Under the pieces are notes generated by a model. That model ran no database searches. It had not been told where the DNA came from and saw only the letters and a program-made list of their open reading frames with translations. This document shows, piece by piece, positions 63,256 to 64,000 of a DNA stretch of 64,000 nucleotides. Positions within the stretch are counted from its first letter, which is position 1. Each line of letters begins with the position of its first letter. The DNA lies in contig JAPOHD010000012.1 of assembly GCA_026671195.1 (NCBI GenBank), positions 1 through 64,000 on the forward strand, given 5' to 3'. Made by a program: the position numbers and the translations under genes. Origin of the DNA: Draconibacterium aestuarii (GTDB lineage: Bacteria > Bacteroidota > Bacteroidia > Bacteroidales > Prolixibacteraceae).

Positions 63256-64000
63256 ATGAATCGAATTAAAAATATATTGCCATTGCTAATAATACTGTTC
63301 ACAGTATCTGTGCAGGCACAAGAAAATTTGTCGCTATCCGACGCGATTACACTTGCCCTGGAATATAATTATGATCTTCAGATTACCCGACAAAGTGAAG
63401 AAATTTCAGGAATAAATAACGACTGGGGCAATACTGGAATTATGCCAAGTATAAATTTTAATTTAAACGGGCGCGAGAATTTTAATATAAATGACAACGA
63501 AAATTATCGAACTCAAACCATTGCACCTGATTTATCGTTGAGCTGGGTGTTTTTCGATGGTTTTTCAGCAAAAATTACCAAACAAAAATTCGAACAGTTA
63601 GAACAACAATCGCAAGGAAATACTGCCATATTGATTGAAAGTACAATTCAGAATATAATAGTTGCATATAATGCTTGTGTGTTACAAAAAGAGATGTTGG
63701 ATGTGTACAAAGAATTGGCCGGTCTATCTGAAGATCGTTACAGGCGAACTGAAGACAGCAAAGAAATAGGGGCAAGTACAACCTACGAAATGCTACAGGC
63801 GAAAACATCGTGGCTGGAAGACCAATCCAATTATCTCCAACAACAGGTAAACTACGAAAACGCCGTGCGAACACTTAACTTTAATATGGCAGTTGTAGAT
63901 GATAAGATGTGGAATTTTACCACAGCGCTGGAAACAAATACACCAGATTATTTACTGGAAGATCTGAAGGGAAAACTGGTATCGAACAACAAAACACTTA
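63256..64000 (+). CDS. TolC-family outer-membrane efflux protein (cut by window end)
   Basis: 248 codons are visible, open to the right edge. Signal peptide MNRIKNILPLLIILFTVSVQAQ sets the ATG at 63256, though the frame is open back to 63184. LSLSDAITLALEYNYDLQITRQ, SWVFFDGFSAKITKQ and ASTTYEMLQAKTSWLEDQSNY are typical of TolC helices. It would form the outer-membrane channel for the adaptor and pump before it. At least ~180 residues are missing. Confidence 0.92.
   Translation, partial: MNRIKNILPLLIILFTVSVQAQENLSLSDAITLALEYNYDLQITRQSEEISGINNDWGNTGIMPSINFNLNGRENFNINDNENYRTQTIAPDLSLSWVFFDGFSAKITKQKFEQLEQQSQGNTAILIESTIQNIIVAYNACVLQKEMLDVYKELAGLSEDRYRRTEDSKEIGASTTYEMLQAKTSWLEDQSNYLQQQVNYENAVRTLNFNMAVVDDKMWNFTTALETNTPDYLLEDLKGKLVSNNKTL

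Overview
The window looks like chromosomal DNA of a free-living or marine/sediment Bacteroidota, most likely of the Marinilabiliales/Prolixibacteraceae type. Grounds: a type IX secretion C-terminal domain, Bacteroidota-style -7 boxes (TAnnTTTG), few Shine-Dalgarno sequences, CreD, OstA-like, DUF6261 and DUF5063 proteins, and many Tat-exported Gfo/Idh/MocA oxidoreductases. The lineage is inference from protein style, not from a marker gene. No rRNA, tRNA, CRISPR array, phage or insertion sequence was seen.

Layout. 1-9149 (minus strand): an S1 sulfatase, a type IX-secreted esterase, PlsC, threonine deaminase IlvA, a CreD / winged-helix regulator / membrane protein module with two matching operators, and an AraC regulator. 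9256-12221 (plus): a small sugar locus (isomerase, ThuA-like protein, exported oxidoreductase) divergent from AraC. 12325-19384 (minus): the leucine operon leuA-leuC-leuD-leuA paralogue-leuB. It is preceded by a 22-residue Leu/Ile-rich leader peptide with a terminator/antiterminator pair, contains two ~82-bp palindromic repeats and carries a frameshifted four-helix-bundle gene. 19970-21170: a DUF6261 gene and a 42-bp tandem-repeat array with a 126-bp higher-order period. 21189-29455 (minus): guaB followed by three SurA/parvulin-like genes, a MoxR ATPase and an OstA-like protein, suggesting outer-membrane biogenesis. 29591-39181 (plus): RecQ, DUF5063, an RNase D-like exonuclease, an RlmI-type methyltransferase, APS reductase, a Tudor-like unknown, an esterase, a NUDIX hydrolase and Xaa-Pro aminopeptidase, with a second 42-bp array and a 21-bp array in gaps. 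39414-44034 (minus): a three-gene phosphorelay without a DNA-binding output and a sodium:solute symporter. 44470-47540 (plus): a GNAT-RLAN-ATP-grasp fusion, an MgtC-family membrane protein and a SET-domain protein. 47918-56486 (plus): a second, larger exported-oxidoreductase sugar locus (DUF1080, isomerase, three Gfo/Idh/MocA proteins, an ApbE-like protein with altered motifs, a DUF6807/PmoA-like protein). 56546-64000: a LytS/LytTR pair divergent from an RND efflux operon whose TolC gene runs off the window.

How the parts fit. The two oxidoreductase loci match the exported redox route of glycoside cleavage (oxidation to a 3-keto sugar, elimination or hydrolysis, then reduction), and the sulfatase and esterases fit polysaccharide feeding. 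The leucine operon appears controlled by ribosome-mediated attenuation that can be traced base by base. The most novel-looking items are the attenuator, the GNAT-RLAN-ATP-grasp/MgtC/SET trio, the family of 21/42-bp-period intergenic arrays, and the paired operators of the creD module.
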